NCBI GenBank assembly: GCA_016869275.1 | Contig: VGEO01000025.1 | Span: forward strand, 1 to 35,685 | DNA: 35,685 bases | Direction of reading: 5' to 3' | Source: Alphaproteobacteria bacterium | GTDB lineage: Bacteria > Pseudomonadota > Alphaproteobacteria > SHVV01 | In this document: piece after piece, positions 33,350 through 35,685 of the stretch | Layout: each line of letters begins with the position of its first letter | Position numbering within the stretch: position 1 is the first letter of the stretch | Translations under genes and position numbers: made by a program | The notes under the pieces: model-generated | What the model was told of the DNA's origin: nothing | The model's input: only the letters and a program-made list of their open reading frames with translations | Database searches by the model: none

Positions 33350-33426
33350 CGGGGCGTAGCTCAGCCTGGTAGAGCACTGCTTTCGGGAGGCAGGGGTCGT
33401 GAGTTCGAATCTCGCCGCCCCGACCA
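33350..33426 (+). tRNA. tRNA-Pro (anticodon CGG)
   Basis: The 77 bases fold fully: acceptor CGGGGCG with CGCCCCG, D-stem GCTC/GAGC with AGCCTGGTA loop, anticodon stem CTGCT/GGCAG with loop TTCGGGA (CGG at positions 34-36, G37 after it), variable loop GGGTC, T-arm GTGAG-TTCGAAT-CTCGC, discriminator A and an encoded CCA. C1-G72 and G37 are typical for proline tRNA. It reads CCG codons, abundant in this genome. No gene lies upstream on the plus strand for at least 2 kb, so it should have its own promoter. Confidence 0.97.
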
Positions 33427-33463
33427 ATTCGCCGCCGGATGGGGCGCCCCAAGGACGGCGCGT

Positions 33464-34131
33464 ATGATTCTGCTGTTCACCAAACGCGACCGCTTCAGCG
33501 ACGAGGCTGTCGCCGTGGCGTCCGCCGCGTTCGGCTCGGCGCTTGTCGTTCACAGGGGCGTCCGCGCCGACCGGTTTCCGATCGCCAATCGCCCCACGAA
33601 GGTCAAACTCGTTCTTTCGTTTTTATCGCCCTGGATCGCCCCTGGCTGGCTGTTGGCGAACGCCGTGCAAGCGATCAACTTCGGCCCCGGTTCGCGTCAT
33701 TACCCGGGGATCGGTTGCTACAATTCGCGCTCTACGAAGGCGCCGTCGAGTTCGGCTGCGTCTACCATCACATGGCGGAAAAGGTCGACACCGGACCGAT
33801 CGTCGCCGAGCGGCTATTCCCGACCCGGGGTCTCGAGAGCGTCGAGCAGCTCAAGTTGCGGACGATGCAAGAGATGATCGGCCTATTCCACGCGATCGTC
33901 GCCACGATCGCGGCTGGGGAGCCGTTACCTCGGGCGAGCGTGGCCTGGGCCCGGCCGCCGTTCACTCGCAAACAACTCGAAGCGCTGCGCGAAATTCGTC
34001 TCGACATGTCGAAAGAAGAAGTCGCGCGCCGTGTTTGGGCCGTAACCTACCCCGGTTTTCCCGGGGCCGAGCTCCGCTTTCACGGCGTTTTGTTCCTAAG
34101 CGAGGTCCCCGCCCGCGATCCGCTCGCATGA
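33464..34131 (+). pseudogene. Formyltransferase-family protein, one frameshift
   Basis: Starting at ATG 33464 (AAGGACGG upstream), the reading is MILLFTKRDRFSDEAV, LVLSFLSPWI, AINFGPGSRHYPGIGCY. The frame is then lost: one T is missing near 33724-33725 (AAT-TCG where AAT-TTC-GCG would keep frame). The other frame continues FALYEGAVEFGCVYHHMAEKVDTGPIV and runs to TGA 34129-34131. INF-PGS-YPG and HHM..KVDTGPI are the formyltransferase N-terminal-domain signatures (as in methionyl-tRNA or sugar-amine formyltransferases). The usual NFHPG has Gly for His (NFGPG), a second sign of decay or error, since that His/Asn pair is near the active site. It lies 37 bp after tRNA-Pro. Confidence 0.8.
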
Positions 34132-34156
34132 GCGCGACCGCCGCACCGGCGCGGCC

Positions 34157-34889
34157 TCAATGGCGGAAGATATAGTTCGCTTCGGACTTGTCGTCGACCC
34201 GCCAGCCGAGTTCTTCGAGATAGCTTAAGTTGTCGGGGTGACTCGTCATGTTCTGGTTGACCTCGATCAGGAGGGACTTGGTCTCCCGCCGCTCGAGGAG
34301 GCTACGCGCGCCCGCGATCACCTGATCCTCGAATCCGTCGACGTCGATCTTGATGTGAGTGGGGACCGGGAAACCCGACTGAACCGCTATGTCGAGGGTC
34401 ACCGCAAGGCTGCCCTGGCGAAAAACCGGATTGAAGCGTTGCAAGCCTGGAGAATGCGTATCGACCGTGTTGAGCGGGCGTTCGAACGCGTGGAGCGCTT
34501 GACCGGCGCTGAAGCTCAAAGGTTGAGTTCGCTGAAGCGCGGCGAATCGGAGATCGCCAGGCAATACGCCGTCACCCGATCGGTCAAGCCGTTGACGAGG
34601 ATGTTCTTGTTCAAGATCTCATAGTTCTGCGATTCGGGCTCGAACGCATAGACCCGCGTACCGCGTGTCTTCGCTGCCCAGATCGAATAGGTGCCGACGT
34701 TGGCGCCGTTGTCGAAGAGGACGTCATCGGCGCTGAAGTTCGCGATCCATTCGAGGGTATTCGGCTCGTTGACATAGATGCGGTGCGCGCGCCACTTGGT
34801 CGGACTGGTCGTGTGCAGTAGATGACGTCGACGCCGCCATGGTTGATGACCGCAACTGGGTTGATCGCCACATATTCGGGGATCATCAT
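34157..34889 (-). pseudogene. FkbM-family methyltransferase, two frameshifts
   Basis: From ATG 34889 (MMIPEYVAINPVAVINHGGV) the frame breaks near 34811-34816 (one base missing, VIYCT then TTSPTKW). It resumes with EPNTLEWI, LFDNGANVGTYSIWAAKTRG (motif I, with Asn for the usual Ile in DIGAN), YAFEPESQNYEIL and AYCLAISD. It breaks again in the AAA run at 34518-34520 and ends in the third segment: SFSAGQALHAF, THIKIDVDGFEDQVIAGA, LLIEVNQN, to TGA 34157. This is the complete FkbM layout for O-methylation of sugars or polyketides, often in surface-glycan loci. A TAA closes the frame upstream of 34889. Confidence 0.8.
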
Positions 34890-34987
34890 GCTGATGCGGT
34901 GGAAAGTCGGCTGGTCTTACATGGCGCGGGCTCCTGCCTCGGGGTCGGTGCAGATCCTGGCGCAAACGGTTTAAGCGAACGTTAACC

Positions 34988-35263
34988 ATGGCCGCTTACC
35001 CTCGGTTCCATCCGGATTGGAGGGCCCAGGTTTCGCTGATGAATGCACAATTACCCGTCGCAACGCTCTCCGAAACGCTCAATCTGACGACCTACCGGGT
35101 TGCCAACGAACCGGTCCGCACCTACCCGTTTCCACATTTCTACGCGACCGATGTTTTCCACCCCGACATCTTCCGGCAGATTCATGCCTGCTGGCCCCGA
35201 CCCGATGTCTACCCGCGCGCGGGCGGTGGGCCGCCGCCGCTACGATTAAACCGTGCCGCGTAA
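34988..35263 (+). pseudogene. N-terminal fragment of a 2OG-Fe(II)-oxygenase-like protein
   Basis: The frame begins at ATG 34988 or, more likely, ATG 35039 (MNAQLPVATLSETLNL). EPVRTYPFPHFYATDVFHPD and IFRQIHACWPRPDVY match the opening of prolyl-4-hydroxylase-like 2OG oxygenases, where P-F-P-H-F-x-x-x-D-x-F precedes a short helix. After DVY (about 35215) the similarity stops; PRAGGGPPPLRLNRAA is unrelated and a TAA ends the frame at 35261. The catalytic HxD..H half is absent. It is a truncated remnant joined directly to a different gene fragment. Confidence 0.55.
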
Positions 35264-35554
35264 GCCGACTACAACGAAGCCCGCGCTATCGCCAACGCCT
35301 CGCCCCGCGCCGCGGCTGCGTTGCTGCGGCTTGTGGTCTCGCGCGTTTGCGCTGAACTGTCCTCGGCCCGACCCGCCAAGGGCGGCGACGTCGCTACGCT
35401 CGCCGACACGTTGGTCGAGGCCAAGCTCCCCGGGAACGAGGCGGTCGCGCCGGGCGCGCTCCACAGCGGCGACGATGCCAAAAGCGTCACCATGTTGTTC
35501 GAGGCCGTGCACGGGCTTTGCGCCATGCGCCACCCGGTCGCCAACGCCGGGTAG
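35264..35554 (+). pseudogene. DUF4145-like domain remnant
   Basis: Immediately after the TAA, in the same frame, the sequence reads DYNEARAIANASPRAAAALLRL, C-x-E-L, DVATLADTLVEAKLP, GNEAVAPGALHSGDD and SVTMLFEAVH, ending in TAG 35552-35554. This follows the DUF4145 pattern (Y-x-E-A-R-x-I-x-x-x-S-P-R-A-A-A-A-L-L-R-L, then G-N-x-A-V-H-P-G-x-L-x-x-x-D-D). About 15-20 residues between LVEAKLP and GNEAV appear deleted and the N-terminus is missing. There is no start codon of its own with a ribosome site. DUF4145 domains are often found with restriction or defence genes, but nothing here shows that role. Confidence 0.6.
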
Positions 35555-35587
35555 GCAGCGCCGGCGTACCGACCGATGCGATAATGC

Positions 35588-35685
35588 CTAGTTCGACTTG
35601 ATGTAGATCGGCTTGTAGAAGCCGGCGCTTCGCTCGCCGAACATCTTGCCGACCCACGGGTGCCGGCACGGCTTGTCGGTCGAAT
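35588..35685 (-). CDS. C-terminal tail of an unidentified protein (runs off the right edge)
   Basis: The minus-strand frame enters at base 35685 and ends in TAG at 35588-35590. About 32 residues are visible: DKPCRHPWVGKMFGERS, then AGFYKPIYIKSN. The composition looks coding (mixed aromatic and charged residues and no excess of Arg/Ala/Pro), unlike the shadow frames around it. No family is recognised from this tail. Confidence 0.4.
   Translation of the reverse strand, partial: STDKPCRHPWVGKMFGERSAGFYKPIYIKSN

Noticed and set aside
34128-34175. Short open frame overlapping the formyltransferase stop (MSATAAPARP)
   Set aside because: Only 15 codons and antisense to the FkbM 3' end; no support.
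33427-35685. Mobile element or integrase after tRNA-Pro
   Set aside because: No integrase, transposase, terminal repeats or copy of the tRNA 3' end were found within the window; only the island hypothesis is kept.
1-35685. CRISPR array or toxin-antitoxin pair
   Set aside because: No regularly spaced repeats were seen and no small gene pair with toxin-antitoxin features could be supported.

Overview
The window is a high-GC (about two thirds by eye), gene-dense chromosomal segment of an alphaproteobacterium, probably Rhodospirillales-like. The pointers are a LexA box of the alphaproteobacterial type (GTTC-N7-GTTC) in front of an imuA-like SOS gene, FixJ-type response regulators, separate glyQ and glyS, a long-chain polyprenyl diphosphate synthase next to DUF2007 and TrmN6-like genes, and many 1-4 base ATGA/GTGA overlaps. 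The species cannot be named from the sequence alone. No CRISPR array, rRNA, insertion sequence or prophage gene was seen.

Layout. 1-943 (minus): N-terminal part of imuA with its LexA box, and a small membrane protein. 1019-4971 (plus): a sulfur operon made of a SAM methyltransferase, cystathionine beta-synthase, cystathionine gamma-lyase/synthase and CysQ. 4977-8936 (minus): a compact acyl-CoA unit with an acyl-CoA synthetase, two unlike PPC/DUF296 proteins, acrylyl-CoA reductase AcuI and a small GrlR-like protein. 8937-9255: a divergent control region with two inverted repeats. 9256-11087: an orphan FixJ-like regulator with a degenerate receiver, overlapping tail to tail with a thiolase. 11273-15711: a strong terminator-like hairpin 10 bp ahead of a large multi-PAS hybrid histidine kinase broken by two amber codons and one frameshift, followed by an intact FixJ-type regulator. 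15735-22123 (minus): DUF1499, three glycosyltransferases, an AsnB-type amidotransferase and a dihydroorotase, probably one transcription unit. 22216-24171 (plus): YgfZ, Tag and an NTF2-like protein. 24180-29840 (minus): PPOX protein, glyS, glyQ, a small zinc-ribbon-like protein, an SppA-type protease, a TrmN6-like methyltransferase and DUF2007. 29993-31012 (plus): polyprenyl diphosphate synthase. 31020-33161 (minus): a broken MscS-family channel. 33350-33426: tRNA-Pro(CGG). 33464-35685: surface-modification-type genes and fragments, nearly all damaged.

How the parts fit. The sulfur operon can turn SAM-derived homocysteine into cysteine and clear the PAP by-product of sulfate assimilation. The acyl-CoA unit and the thiolase suggest catabolism of a small or unusual carboxylic acid, but the substrate is not visible. 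The glycosyltransferase/AsnB block looks like lipopolysaccharide core or another surface glycan. The kinase and regulator at 11-15.7 kb form a phosphorelay pair whose kinase is now unreadable as one protein.

No wholly new system can be proved from this sequence. The best leads are the paired PPC proteins (one with, one without the metal-binding histidines) inside an acyl-CoA operon beside a degenerate FixJ regulator, the attenuator-like hairpin before the kinase, and the gene debris after tRNA-Pro. Lesions are concentrated in two places (11.3-15 kb and 32.4-35.6 kb). Most are single-base indels, several in short homopolymers, so sequencing or assembly error must be excluded before calling them true pseudogenes.
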